From NCBI RefSeq assembly GCF_006539145.1, contig NZ_BJML01000002.1, positions 310,001-374,000 on the forward strand: a stretch of DNA of 64,000 bases, read 5' to 3'. Source of the stretch: Microbacterium testaceum. Lineage in GTDB: Bacteria; Actinomycetota; Actinomycetes; Actinomycetales; Microbacteriaceae. The notes beneath the pieces were generated by a model that worked only from the letters and a program-made list of their open reading frames with translations, was not told the DNA's origin and searched no databases. How positions within the stretch are numbered: position 1 is the stretch's first letter; the number at the start of each line of letters is the position of its first letter. Below are positions 20,220 through 29,448 of the stretch, in pieces. A program made the translations under genes and the position numbers.

Positions 20220-21331
20220 CGTGTCGCTCCCGAGGTTCCGGCCCCGACGACCTCACGCTCGAGCTCGGCCTTTCGACGAGCCTCGGCCTCGGTGTACTCC
20301 ACCCAGGCCCGGGCGCGACGATCGTCGATACGGCGACGCAGGCGCAGCCCGCCCCACACGAGCAGACCGATGATCAGCGCGGCGAGAAGGGCCCACGGCA
20401 CGACGAAGAGCACCGTGTCGCGAGAGACGCTGCGCAGGGGCCCGGGGTTGAGCGCCTGCTGATCGACGGACGGATACAACGTCACCGTGGGCGAAAGGTA
20501 GATCCACTGGCCGACCCCCGAAACGGTGGTCGTGACGGTGCGGGTGCTGCCCGGCAGCATCTCGTCGACCTCCGCGCCGACCTCGCCCGAGACGCCGATG
20601 CCGAAAAGTCCACGGACCTCGGCCTTCAGGCGGCCCGAAAGAGCCACGTTGCCGGCGTTTCGCACGGTGAAGGTGACGGCCGTCTCGCCATCGAGCGGGT
20701 TCAGGCTCGGCGTGTACGAGGCGGACATGCCATCGATGGACAGGAGGGGCTGCAGATCACCGGGGACGCGCACGTAGAGACGGGTGCCGACGCGACGGTC
20801 CACGAGAACCTGGCCATCGTTCGACAGCGCGGAGACCGCCAATCCCGCGGCGTGGTCGCCGGGGCGGGCGTCGGCGGGCACGGCGACACGGAACGGGACC
20901 TCGGTCGATGCTCCCGGCTCGAGCTGAACGGCGACGGACGGCTGCCCGGAGAAGGCGACCTATGCACCCGCATCGGTCGGGGCGACACCGGTTTCGAGCA
21001 GGCCGTAGCCGCCCTCGTCCGTGTTGAACGCGTCGGTCGCGAACACCGTGAACGACTGCGGCGTCGATCCCACGTTCGTCACGACGTAGACGTCGTCGAG
21101 CTCCTGGCCGGGGCCCATCTGGTAGCTGAACCGCGAGCGGGGCGAGGCGGCGTCCGCCGATTGGGGTGCCGCAGAGATGCCGATGGTGTCGTTCGGCGCC
21201 GGCGCGTCGTCGGCGCGCGCGGAGCCCGCAGACGACAGGCCCAGCGAGACCGCGGCGGCGGCGATCAGGGCCAGAGCGGCCGATCGGATCCCCCACGCGT
21301 TCGGGCGGGCGGGAGCGAGGTTGGAAAGCAC
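20216..21331 (-). pseudogene. DUF916-like WxL-complex surface protein interrupted by an in-frame amber codon
   Basis: A single frame of 372 codons from a GTG at 21331 is intact except for TAG at 20960-20962 (codon 124). Sequence on both sides belongs to one DUF916-type domain: YQMGPGQELDDVYVVTNVGS before it, then VAVQLEPGASTEVPFRVAVP and the landmark GTRLYVRVPG after it. The context PTDAGA-stop-VAF suggests a Trp TGG changed to TAG by one transition. A signal peptide (to about SARA) precedes it, and a C-terminal span (about 325-348) with an Arg-rich tail follows. DUF916 proteins bind WxL proteins on Gram-positive surfaces. It may be a recent null mutation, a sequencing error or a readthrough site. 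Confidence 0.78.
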
Positions 21332-21417
21332 GATACATCTCCGCAGAAGGGGCTGGCCGCGGTCGATCCGCGACCTGAACGACGTCTGAACGCCGCACGG
21401 GTTCTCGGGGGACGGAC

Positions 21418-21445
21418 GAGGGGCGGCGCCACGGCGCCGCCCCTC
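21418..21445 (-). terminator. Hairpin between the WxL-like gene and the DUF916-like gene
   Basis: Arms GAGGGGCGGCGCC (21418-21430) and its exact complement (21433-21445) form a GC-only stem 6 bases after the WxL-like stop. It lies inside a same-strand gene run, so it could partly stop transcription and lower expression of the genes beyond it, including pstB. Confidence 0.6.
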
Positions 21446-21451
21446 GCGTGG

Positions 21452-22513
21452 TCACTTCGAGACGAGCGTGAGCGTCATCTTCGAGGTGTAGGTGCCGGCC
21501 GGAGCGTCGGACGGTGCAACCAGCGTCAGGTCGGCACTGAGCTTGGTCACACCCGTACCCGAGCCGGCGGCCGCACCGGCGAACGTCGCCGGGTAGACGG
21601 CCGAGCCCGCGGTCTGCGCGGCCGCGGCGGTCACCCCGGTCGCCGTGGTCCCCGCCGCGTTCACCTTGGGTGCGACGCCGAGGTTGGCGGCGGTGAAGGT
21701 GGCCGAGTCGCTCGTGAAGGCGCCGACGGTCTGCGTCAGTGTCCAACCCTTCTTGCTGACGACGCGCTCGTCGGTCACGGTGACCTCGGGAAGCGTCGCC
21801 GTCGAGGTCGACTTGTTGTTGATCAACTGCGCCTGACCGAAGGTGGCTGTGGCACCCGCGGGAACCGACAGCGACAGAGCGCCGTCCTGAGGCGCGACGG
21901 TGGTCGCCTCGAGACCGATGTCACCCGTCGTGGCCGCCGAACCGCCGCCGGTGTTTCCGCCGGTGGCGGGTACCGTCGCGGTGTAGCTCCACGAGCCGCC
22001 CGGCTTGACCGTGATGTAGACGAACGAGGCGTCCTCGACGGTCACGCCGTTGCTGGAGGTGAAGGCGAGGCCGGCGGAGAAGTCCCCACCGTTCGCCTTG
22101 ACCGAGGCGTAGTTGGCGCCGGCGAGATTGTTGAGCAGGAGCGCCGGGGTGAGGACCGTCTTCTTCGTGGTGTCGTTGAAGGCGTTCATCTGGCTGCCGA
22201 GCCACTTTGAGGTGTCGCGCTCGCCGCCGCGGGGCGAGACGAACACCGAGACACCGGTTGCCGCGGCCGGGCCGGTGAACATCTTGTCGTAGTTCGAGAA
22301 GCCCTCGCCGACGGGGTAGCCCGCGACGAGCTGGTCGAAAGCGATGGCCTCGCCGTTCTTGACCAGGTTCTCGGTGGTGGCGTCGAAGATGTAGAACGGC
22401 TCGGTGGAACCGGCCGGGGTGTTGGCGGCCTGCGCGGCCGAGACGCCTGTGCCGACCAGCAGGAGGGCGAGAGCCGCGGCAGCCGCGGCCTTCAGGGTCG
22501 TAGAGCGGAACAT
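21452..22513 (-). CDS. WxL-like secreted surface protein
   Basis: This 353-residue protein has a signal peptide (1-29, AQA cleavage) and no anchor. The N-terminal half (about 35-185) is a beta-rich domain. The C-terminal half (about 195-353) resembles a WxL domain: GWTLTQTVGAF (Trp257-Leu259) after a VTVTDER strand, and a final APSDAPAGTYTSKMTLTLVSK that matches the usual last strand. WxL domains bind peptidoglycan non-covalently and partner DUF916 proteins in Firmicutes, and such proteins also occur in actinobacteria. It follows the small PstS-like gene by 26 bases and has GGAAAGG upstream of its ATG. Confidence 0.68.
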   Translation of the reverse strand: MFRSTTLKAAAAAALALLLVGTGVSAAQAANTPAGSTEPFYIFDATTENLVKNGEAIAFDQLVAGYPVGEGFSNYDKMFTGPAAATGVSVFVSPRGGERDTSKWLGSQMNAFNDTTKKTVLTPALLLNNLAGANYASVKANGGDFSAGLAFTSSNGVTVEDASFVYITVKPGGSWSYTATVPATGGNTGGGSAATTGDIGLEATTVAPQDGALSLSVPAGATATFGQAQLINNKSTSTATLPEVTVTDERVVSKKGWTLTQTVGAFTSDSATFTAANLGVAPKVNAAGTTATGVTAAAAQTAGSAVYPATFAGAAAGSGTGVTKLSADLTLVAPSDAPAGTYTSKMTLTLVSK

Positions 22514-22539
22514 CTCTGTGTACCTTTCCGTGGTCTCGA

Positions 22540-23661
22540 TCAGCCCTGGGCGTACGCCGAGAGGGGGGTGGTCGAGGAGGGGGCGAGGAAGCCGAACTTG
22601 CGCTTCACCGAGCCGGGAGCCAGCGGCGAGTTGCCGAAGTTGGTCAGGCTGGTCAGCGAGGAGGAGTTGACGAGGTTCGCCAGGACCGCGTCGTACGCGG
22701 GCGAGCCGGTGTAGGTGAACGTCGACTGCACGCGAGCGCGCTCGACGATCAGGTAGGTGTCACGTCCGAAGGTGGTGTTGGAGTAGTAGCTCGCGTTGGG
22801 GACGAGGGAGGGAGCCGTGCCCGTGAAAGCGCTGGCACCGGCGACGGGCGAGCCCAGCTGCACGGTCGAGGCGACGGCGACGGTGTTGACCCCCGCCACG
22901 TTGTTGGCCTGGGCGATCCAGCTGGCAGCCGAGAACGGGATGATCTCGCCGTCACCGAGCACGGTGGCGTCGTTCTCGGGCACCGTGGTGTTCGAGGCGT
23001 CTGCCACACCCGAGGGGGTGGTCACACCGAGGGCGTTGAGGAAGAAGCCGCGCGTGCCCGAGGACGTCTGGGGAAGGCGGGGCTTGATCGTGACGCCGTC
23101 GATGGAGGTGATGGTCCCCTCGTAGATGCCCTTCAGCTGCGCGGGGGTCAGCGTGGCCCATGCCGCGGTGCCGCCCTTGTATGCGTAGGCGACCGCATCG
23201 CGAGCGAAGGGGACGTACAGCAGACGGCCGTCGGCGTTGGCGTTGGTGCCGGGCCCGCCCGAGCTGCGGGCGATGTCGACCTGACCGGCGATGCTGCGCG
23301 CCGGGGTGATGTTGCCGTTGATCGACCAGTTCGCGCCGTCGATCGAGCGACGCAGGGCGTCGCGGCCGGCGCCCGAGCCGTTCGGACGGGCGAAGAAGGG
23401 GCCGTTCGACTTGGCCTGGATGGCCGCCGAGCCGAAGGCGTCGAAGTTGCCGATCGACTTGCCGTCGGCGAGCACACGGACGTAGGAGCCGGAGGCACTG
23501 GTGCCGTTGGTGAGCGCGTTCATCGCGTCCTGGAGGGTGTCGGAGCCGACAGCGACGTAGCTGTTCGACACCGGCTCGGCCGAAGCGGTCGAGGCGAAGC
23601 CCGCTCCCGCCAGCAGAAGGCCGACTGCCGCGCCGATGGCGGCGATCTTCTTGATCTTCAC
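22540..23661 (-). CDS. Secreted periplasmic-binding-protein-like protein (PstS-related)
   Basis: The 373-residue protein opens with a signal peptide (MKIKKIAAIG to about STASA) and has no lipobox or anchor. It shows PBP type II features of the PstS group: NSYVAVGSDTLQDAMNAL, VDIARSSGGPG (the acidic/Ser ligand loop found as DIARSS), LLYVPFARDAVAYAY, LTPAQLKGIYEGTIT and QTSSGTRGFF. The last matches the second phosphate-binding loop (SGT plus Arg). It is thus a ligand-binding protein, probably for phosphate or a similar anion, but released rather than tethered. It lies between a large anchored PstS-like protein and the WxL-like gene. Confidence 0.75.
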   Translation of the reverse strand: MKIKKIAAIGAAVGLLLAGAGFASTASAEPVSNSYVAVGSDTLQDAMNALTNGTSASGSYVRVLADGKSIGNFDAFGSAAIQAKSNGPFFARPNGSGAGRDALRRSIDGANWSINGNITPARSIAGQVDIARSSGGPGTNANADGRLLYVPFARDAVAYAYKGGTAAWATLTPAQLKGIYEGTITSIDGVTIKPRLPQTSSGTRGFFLNALGVTTPSGVADASNTTVPENDATVLGDGEIIPFSAASWIAQANNVAGVNTVAVASTVQLGSPVAGASAFTGTAPSLVPNASYYSNTTFGRDTYLIVERARVQSTFTYTGSPAYDAVLANLVNSSSLTSLTNFGNSPLAPGSVKRKFGFLAPSSTTPLSAYAQG

Positions 23662-23730
23662 GAGATACCAATCTGGAAAAGGTGGATGGTGTGATTTCTG
23701 GTGATGCGCGGAAGGGAAGAGCGGCTCGCG

Positions 23731-26301
23731 TCAGCCGAGGCGACGCGGAAGACGAGGGATGAGGAACACGACGCCGGCGGCGAGCACGCCCGCGAGCAGG
23801 CTGGCCGGCAAGACCGCCGGCAGCCCGCCCACACCCGGATCCACGGGGGTCTGAGCCCCGGCGAGGGCACCGGCGACGGCTCCGGATGCCACGGGGTCGC
23901 CCGACGCCGCGGAACCCGCTGCCGCGGCAGCCGGCGCTGCAGCGACGCTCCCCGAGGCGCCGGGCATGGTCCCGGAGGCGAGGGGGGCAGCGGCCGCGGG
24001 GGCCTTCGTCGGCGACGGAGCGGTGGAACGGATGAGACCGGACTGGATCACGTTCGCGGCGACGACGGCCTGCTGGTGCCACGCCTCGGAGATCGGCGCG
24101 TACCCCACCGGGAGCTGACCGAGATCGACGCCGGGCTGCTGACCGTAACCGGCCGCGTAGCGGATGAATGCGGCGTAGCTGGCGCGAGCCTTGGCATCCG
24201 TCATGTAGGGGTTGGTCGCGGCATAGATGGGCAGGGTGAGCGGGTAGGCGGCGGTGGCGGAGCGGGCCGCGTCGGAGGTGAAGTCGAAGCCGACGGTCTG
24301 CGTCTGCGCCGTCGTAGAGGTCATCGCCGCGGCGGCGGCGCTCATCGCGTCGTTGGAGAGCCCCACGAAGGCCCCTGCCGGGTTCTTCAGCTCGGCTGAG
24401 ACGATCTGATACTTCTCGGAGGCCGCGCTGTCCGTGAGGCCGATGACAGCTTGAGTGCCCTGGAGACTGCGGGGCGTCTTGACGTAGCGAGGCGGGTTGG
24501 CCAGCGGATCCCATGACCCGGCGACCTGCGCGTCGCCGCGAAGCGTGAGGTAACCGGATGTATCGAGGTCGTTCGTGAAAGGTCGCCATCCGATCACGTT
24601 GAGTTCGCCCGCGCCGCCCTTGACGGCCTCCCGCTTCGTCGGGTCGGCCTTGGGGAACGTGTCCGTGGGCAATGAGAGAGCACCGTTGGGGTTCACCTGG
24701 GGGTTGGTGGAGCTGTACTTGTTGACGCGCGTCCCCCAGGGGTCGGCCTCGCCGTCGAGGAAGGCCCGGGCCTCGGGGTCCGCCAGCACGTAGCTCCACA
24801 GGGTGTGCGCGACATCGGATCGCCCCTGCGTCACCAGCATGTCGGAGACGCCGACGCCGGCGATGGCCTGCTCCTTCCACTCCGCATCGTTGATGGCGAG
24901 GAAATCCGGATCGAACAGCAGATTGCGAGGGTTGCTCCCCAGGTGCCGACGATCGGTCTCGGTGGGAAGGGCGTCGATGTACGAGGAGGTCAGGAGCTTC
25001 GCGATCAACCGCGGAGTGAGCTTCATCGAGGTGAACGGGAGGCCGGCCCTGCTCCGTGCGACCTCGTCGGTGCTCCCGGGGTTCGGGAACCGGTCGATGG
25101 CGAAGGCGATCGTGATGGCGGAGAGGCCCACCGGCGCGTAGATGAGGTCGTCTGCGGAATCGCCGGCGTAGGGGCGCGAGGTCAGGGCGAGGGGTGCGGA
25201 GGTCGTGGCGGCATTGGCCGCTGCCACGGCATCGGCCTCGTTGCTGGTGATCATGTTGTAGATGTCGCCGCCGTTCGCGCACAGCGACGGCTGCCACGAC
25301 GAGATGGCCGAGGCGAGCAGCTCGCTGCCGACGACCTGTCGTTCGGCGGCACCGATGGCGCAACTGCTGCCGAGCGGGCGGAAGTCGAGGCGCACGGCGA
25401 CGTGGTGCTTCCAGCTGTCCCAGAACAGTCCGGGCTGCGTGATGGACGGCGAGCCGTTGTCGTGCGTGCCCCGCGGGATGATCACGAGCCAGCACGACTG
25501 TCCGCGCGCGGTTCCGTCGGTCGCTTCAACCCGACGCCCGCAGCCGAGACCGCGGGACTGCACGGCCGTCTGCACCTCGAACTTCGCGCTGCCGGTGCCG
25601 TTGGACCCGGAGCCAGCCCAGGAGACCTCGTTCGAGGTGTACTGCGAGAAGAAGGGGTTCTGGTTCACGTCGACGCGGTCACCGTCGACGTATTTTCCGT
25701 CGGCGATGCGCTGGACCATCTCGTGCTCGCCGTTGCGCAGAGTGGATGAGCGGAAGGGAATCGCCGTCTCGCTGGGCTCGCTGACGCCCTTGCCCAGGAC
25801 GGTGTAGGGCAGGTCCTGCTTCGGGATCGAATACTCCCAGTCCGGCGAGCCCACTCTCCCGCCGCCGAAGGTGCCGCTCGCGCCGTACTGGCACGTCGTG
25901 CGATCGGGGCGACCGGGGTCGTCGGGGTCATCGCCCCAGCACTGCATGATCTGCAGGAAGTTCTCGCCACCGGTCTGCTGACTCGGCGGGGTCGAGCGCG
26001 CGGCGTTCTTCCACGACACCTCGATGCCCTGGGCGCCGAGCCCGCGCGTCTGAGACACCGACACTTCGAGGTCGGGGAACGGCGCATTCGCGGCATCCGG
26101 GTCGTAGGACGCGGCCGAGACCGTCGCCGCGCCGAGGTCGGCGCCGTCGGCGGCCGAGGCGGAAGGAGCCGCGAGAGCTCCGCCGGACATCGCGGCGAAG
26201 ACCACTCCGGACACGACCACGCCGGCGACGACCGAGGCGAGAACTCGGCGGAGGCGGTGGTGGGGTGCTGACAAGCGCACGGGATTCCCCTGATTCTTCA
26301 T
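23731..26301 (-). CDS. Large membrane-anchored PstS-like surface protein
   Basis: An 856-residue exported protein: N-terminal signal or anchor span (about 17-45), a long extracellular body (about 50-760), an Ala/Pro/Gly-rich linker (about 765-820) and a C-terminal span followed by PRLPRRLG. Parts of the body look PBP-like (LIYAPVGLSAITIAFAID, LTPRLIAKLLTSSYIDALP, YPLTLPIYAATNPYM), reminiscent of PstS proteins with extra insertions. Cys pairs (QCWGDD, TCQYG, LGCGRR, QSCWLVI) suggest disulfides. I do not recognise a named family. Gene order places it directly after pstS. Confidence 0.65.
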   Translation of the reverse strand: MKNQGNPVRLSAPHHRLRRVLASVVAGVVVSGVVFAAMSGGALAAPSASAADGADLGAATVSAASYDPDAANAPFPDLEVSVSQTRGLGAQGIEVSWKNAARSTPPSQQTGGENFLQIMQCWGDDPDDPGRPDRTTCQYGASGTFGGGRVGSPDWEYSIPKQDLPYTVLGKGVSEPSETAIPFRSSTLRNGEHEMVQRIADGKYVDGDRVDVNQNPFFSQYTSNEVSWAGSGSNGTGSAKFEVQTAVQSRGLGCGRRVEATDGTARGQSCWLVIIPRGTHDNGSPSITQPGLFWDSWKHHVAVRLDFRPLGSSCAIGAAERQVVGSELLASAISSWQPSLCANGGDIYNMITSNEADAVAAANAATTSAPLALTSRPYAGDSADDLIYAPVGLSAITIAFAIDRFPNPGSTDEVARSRAGLPFTSMKLTPRLIAKLLTSSYIDALPTETDRRHLGSNPRNLLFDPDFLAINDAEWKEQAIAGVGVSDMLVTQGRSDVAHTLWSYVLADPEARAFLDGEADPWGTRVNKYSSTNPQVNPNGALSLPTDTFPKADPTKREAVKGGAGELNVIGWRPFTNDLDTSGYLTLRGDAQVAGSWDPLANPPRYVKTPRSLQGTQAVIGLTDSAASEKYQIVSAELKNPAGAFVGLSNDAMSAAAAAMTSTTAQTQTVGFDFTSDAARSATAAYPLTLPIYAATNPYMTDAKARASYAAFIRYAAGYGQQPGVDLGQLPVGYAPISEAWHQQAVVAANVIQSGLIRSTAPSPTKAPAAAAPLASGTMPGASGSVAAAPAAAAAGSAASGDPVASGAVAGALAGAQTPVDPGVGGLPAVLPASLLAGVLAAGVVFLIPRLPRRLG

Positions 26302-26481
26302 CGACAGGGCCTGTCGACGGGTCGAAGTTATGGGCGGGTTATGACGGACGGATGAACAAGCTCACAACGAGGTCTCGCGCTCGCGTTGCGGAGAGACGTT
26401 TCTGCGAAAGACCCGGTCGACGGCAAATTCAGGCACGCCGAAGCCGCGTCCGACCGCGTCGGACGCGAGGCGAGTGGCGCG

Positions 26482-28092
26482 TCAGCGGCCGTTGGGGCGA
26501 CGGGAGCGACGCAGCAGCAGAGGCGGCACACCGATGGCGGCGAGCAGCAGCACGGCCGCGGCAGCCATCATCACCGCGGGGGCTCCCGGCACCGGATCGG
26601 GGATCGAGAAGGGAGCGGATGCCGCTGCCCGCCCACCCCCGGCGGCACCGGACAGGAGGTTGCCGTTGGCGTCGTAGACCGCCTCCGCGGCCGTGGATGC
26701 GGCGGCCGGGTCGGTCGCGGCGGTCGCCCCCGCGGCTGCGGTGCCCGTGGTCGCGGCGCCGGCAGCGGCTCCCCCGTCACCGGACCCGGTGACGTCGGTG
26801 CTCGTGCCGGCGGCACCCGCCGTCCCGGTCACGCACTGGCTGGGCCCCTGCTTGTCGCAGTCGGCCGGTTGCGGGGCGGTCTGCGCCAGGCGGTTGTTGT
26901 CCAGGGAGTCCCCCGGCTGGAAGGTCGGGTTGTTGCACGCGTTGATGTCGACGGTCGAGCCTTGGGCGCCGGGAATCCGCTTGATCTGCTCGGCACCCGC
27001 TTGAACGAGGTTCATCGGGAGCGGCGAATAGCCCAGCTGCTCCGCCTGCTGCTGCCCCTCGCAGAGGACGTATTTGGCGAAGGCACCCAGCGTGCGCCCC
27101 TTGTCGGCGTTGAACGTCCCGCCCTCCTGGGTCGGCACGATCATGTACGAGTAGCTCGAGAGCGGGTACGTGCGAGGGTCGCCGTTGTTGTAGACCCCAT
27201 CGAGGATCTGGGTCAGGTAGTCGGCTGACGAGGCGTTCGTGTTGATCTGCGCCTTGAGCATCGCGACCGCCACCGACGAGGCGGTCGGTTCGATGTAATA
27301 GCCGGCGGCATTGAGCACCTTCGCCACCGGGAACCCTGACTTCAGTGCGTACGAGTACTCGACGTAGGTGATGGCACCCTCGCCGTAGTTCTGTCCCACA
27401 TAGGCGGAGACGCCGAGCGAACCGTTCTGCAGGGTGGCCCCCACGTCGTCGGGGAACTGCGACGTCATCCCCGTCGTCCAGATATCGGGGTGCTGCTTCG
27501 ACATCCACATCGTGAACTGCGCGGTCGAACCCGATCCGTCGGAACGCGCGATGCGCTGGATGGGGCGGTCGGGCATCGCGAGCCCCGGGTTGTCGGCCTG
27601 GATGGCGGGATCGTTCCAGTTGGTGATCTTGCCCGCGAAGATCTTCGTCACGGTGGCCCCCGCGAGGCGCAGGTTCGTCACCTGCTTGCCGCCGATCTTC
27701 AGGTTGTACATGAACGAGGTGCCGCCGGCGACGATGGGCATGTACGCGTAGCCCCCGACGGGAGGCTTCTCGGGCTGCGCCCCCTTCTCGGTCGGCTGCA
27801 GCTGGAACGGGATCTCGCTGATGGCGAAATCGACGCTGCGGTTGATGAAGTCGGTGCGACCGGCCGTGGAGCCGAGGCCCCGGTAGTTGACGGTCATCGT
27901 GTAGTTGGACTGCACGTTTCGCCGCCACTGGTCGAGGGCGTTCTGCGACCAGGTCGACCCGGAGCCGGAGATGTCGGCGTAGGCAGCGTCCGCGGCGGTG
28001 GCCGCGGGGGTGACGCCACCGGCGCCGACCACCCCCGCGACGAGGGCGGCGACGAGGGCGGTCGCGGCGAGTCGGAAGCGGCGGGGGATCAC
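26482..28092 (-). CDS. pstS: Phosphate-binding protein PstS, membrane-anchored form
   Basis: The GTG at 28092 overlaps the pstA stop (GTGA). The 536-residue product has a signal peptide (to about ATAADA), a PBP type II phosphate-binding domain (about 35-395: ISGSGSTWSQNALDQW, VDFAISEIPF, RSDGSGSTAQFTMW as phosphate loops, YGEGAITYVEYSYAL), an Ala/Gly/Thr linker and a C-terminal span (about 504-525) with RRSRRPNGR inside. Most PstS proteins are free or lipoproteins. A C-terminal span plus linker tethers this one outside the membrane next to PstCA. Phosphate binding is predicted from the loops. Confidence 0.9.
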   Translation of the reverse strand: MIPRRFRLAATALVAALVAGVVGAGGVTPAATAADAAYADISGSGSTWSQNALDQWRRNVQSNYTMTVNYRGLGSTAGRTDFINRSVDFAISEIPFQLQPTEKGAQPEKPPVGGYAYMPIVAGGTSFMYNLKIGGKQVTNLRLAGATVTKIFAGKITNWNDPAIQADNPGLAMPDRPIQRIARSDGSGSTAQFTMWMSKQHPDIWTTGMTSQFPDDVGATLQNGSLGVSAYVGQNYGEGAITYVEYSYALKSGFPVAKVLNAAGYYIEPTASSVAVAMLKAQINTNASSADYLTQILDGVYNNGDPRTYPLSSYSYMIVPTQEGGTFNADKGRTLGAFAKYVLCEGQQQAEQLGYSPLPMNLVQAGAEQIKRIPGAQGSTVDINACNNPTFQPGDSLDNNRLAQTAPQPADCDKQGPSQCVTGTAGAAGTSTDVTGSGDGGAAAGAATTGTAAAGATAATDPAAASTAAEAVYDANGNLLSGAAGGGRAAASAPFSIPDPVPGAPAVMMAAAAVLLLAAIGVPPLLLRRSRRPNGR

Positions 28093-29447
28093 GGAGTCTC
28101 CTCGGAGGGGTGGGAAGTGTCGGCGGCGACCCGCTCGGCGGCGAGCGCTTCGCTGGCCGTCAAGGTCGCGGGAACGAGGACAGCACTCGCGGCGGCCGCC
28201 GACAGAGCGGCGCGACGCTCGATACGTGCGAGATCGCCCCGTGACGCCGCGGCGCGGGCGCGGCGTCGGCGCGGGCTCAACTGACCCGCGCCTTTTCCGC
28301 CGATGGCGCGAGCGACGATGAACAGGACGAGCACGAGCGCGATGAGGGTCGCGGCCGCCCCGAATCCTCGGGCGATCATCGACGGCTCGGGAGATTTGAC
28401 CATGTCGAACACCTGGAGCGGCAGCGAGATCATCGGCCCGTGGAAGGGGTTCGTGTTCATGACGGCCGTCACACCCGAGGTCAGAAGGACCGGCGAGGTC
28501 TCGCCGACACCGCGTGCCGTGCCCAGGATCACCGCGGTCGCGAGCCCCGAACGGGACGTCGGCAGCACGACCGTCCACACCGTCCGCCATCGCGATGCGC
28601 CGAGCGCATAGGACGCCTCGCGCAGGTTCCCCGGCACGAGCCGGAGGACGACGTCGGAGGCGCGGATGATGATCGGCAGCATCATCACGGTGATCGCGAG
28701 CGACGCCGCGAACCCCGAGCGCTCCTGGGTCACCAGGGTGATGACGGCGGCGTAGATGAAGAGGCCGGCGACGATCGAGGGCAGCGCGGTCATGGCATCC
28801 GAGATGGTCCGGACGAAGCGGGCGAACCGCCCGCCGATCTCGTTCATGAAGACCGCGGTCGCAATGCCCAGCGGTACGGCGATGGCCAGGGCGATCGAGA
28901 TCTGGATCAGGGTGCCGACGATGGCATGGGCGATGCCGCCCGTGTCGAGCGGGTCGAGCGGACCCGCGAATTTCATCGTCTCGATGAAGAAGGTGAGGTG
29001 GGTGACCGCGTCGAAACCACGCAGCAGCGTGAAGACGACCACGAACACCAGAGCGGCCAGCAACAGGCCACCGGCACTGTAGAGCAGGGCGGTCATGACG
29101 CGGTCGACCACATCGAGCCGGTCGGAGCGCAGAACGATGAGCAATGCGTAGATCGCCAAGAACGACGCGTAGGCCACCACAGCCCACCCGATCACCCCGG
29201 TCATCGGCGTGAGCCACCCGAACAGCAGGGTCGCCACCGCGAGGGAGGCGCAGACCGCGCCGATCAGGTCGAAACGCTGCTCGGCCGGGATGCCGCGCAC
29301 GCGCCGGCGCGGCCCCGGAGCCTCGGCGCCCGGGTCGGGCAGCACGGTCCGTCCGCGACGGGGGGCCGGGGGCGTTCCGGGTACCTCGACGAGGCGCGTG
29401 ACGTCGTCTCCGACCGGTGGCGGAGCCAGGGTGGCATCCGGGGTCAT
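28089..29447 (-). CDS. pstA: Phosphate ABC transporter permease PstA
   Basis: The 452-residue inner-membrane permease pairs with PstC. After a Pro-rich cytosolic N-terminus (1-55) come two extra spans (about 62-108) and then the ABC permease domain (about 125-390) with the EAA-type loop EASYALGASRWRTVWTVVLPTSRSG and ARGVGETSPVLLTSG. A cytosolic Arg/Ala-rich tail of about 65 residues follows the last span. The protein is about 150 residues longer than E. coli PstA because of both termini. It starts 1 base after the pstC stop and overlaps pstS by 4 bases. Confidence 0.92.
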   Translation of the reverse strand: MTPDATLAPPPVGDDVTRLVEVPGTPPAPRRGRTVLPDPGAEAPGPRRRVRGIPAEQRFDLIGAVCASLAVATLLFGWLTPMTGVIGWAVVAYASFLAIYALLIVLRSDRLDVVDRVMTALLYSAGGLLLAALVFVVVFTLLRGFDAVTHLTFFIETMKFAGPLDPLDTGGIAHAIVGTLIQISIALAIAVPLGIATAVFMNEIGGRFARFVRTISDAMTALPSIVAGLFIYAAVITLVTQERSGFAASLAITVMMLPIIIRASDVVLRLVPGNLREASYALGASRWRTVWTVVLPTSRSGLATAVILGTARGVGETSPVLLTSGVTAVMNTNPFHGPMISLPLQVFDMVKSPEPSMIARGFGAAATLIALVLVLFIVARAIGGKGAGQLSPRRRRARAAASRGDLARIERRAALSAAAASAVLVPATLTASEALAAERVAADTSHPSEETP

Positions 29448-29448
29448 G

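Noticed and set aside
20960..20962. Special decoding at the TAG (for example pyrrolysine)
   Set aside because: No pylTSBCD-type genes or hairpin element are seen and actinobacteria rarely use it; a point mutation or error is simpler.
20120..22210. A 696-codon plus-strand frame spanning the DUF916 amber codon, which could suggest the real gene is on the plus strand
   Set aside because: The minus frames carry signal peptides, spans and DUF916/WxL sequence; the plus frame is low-complexity Gly/Arg/Asp.
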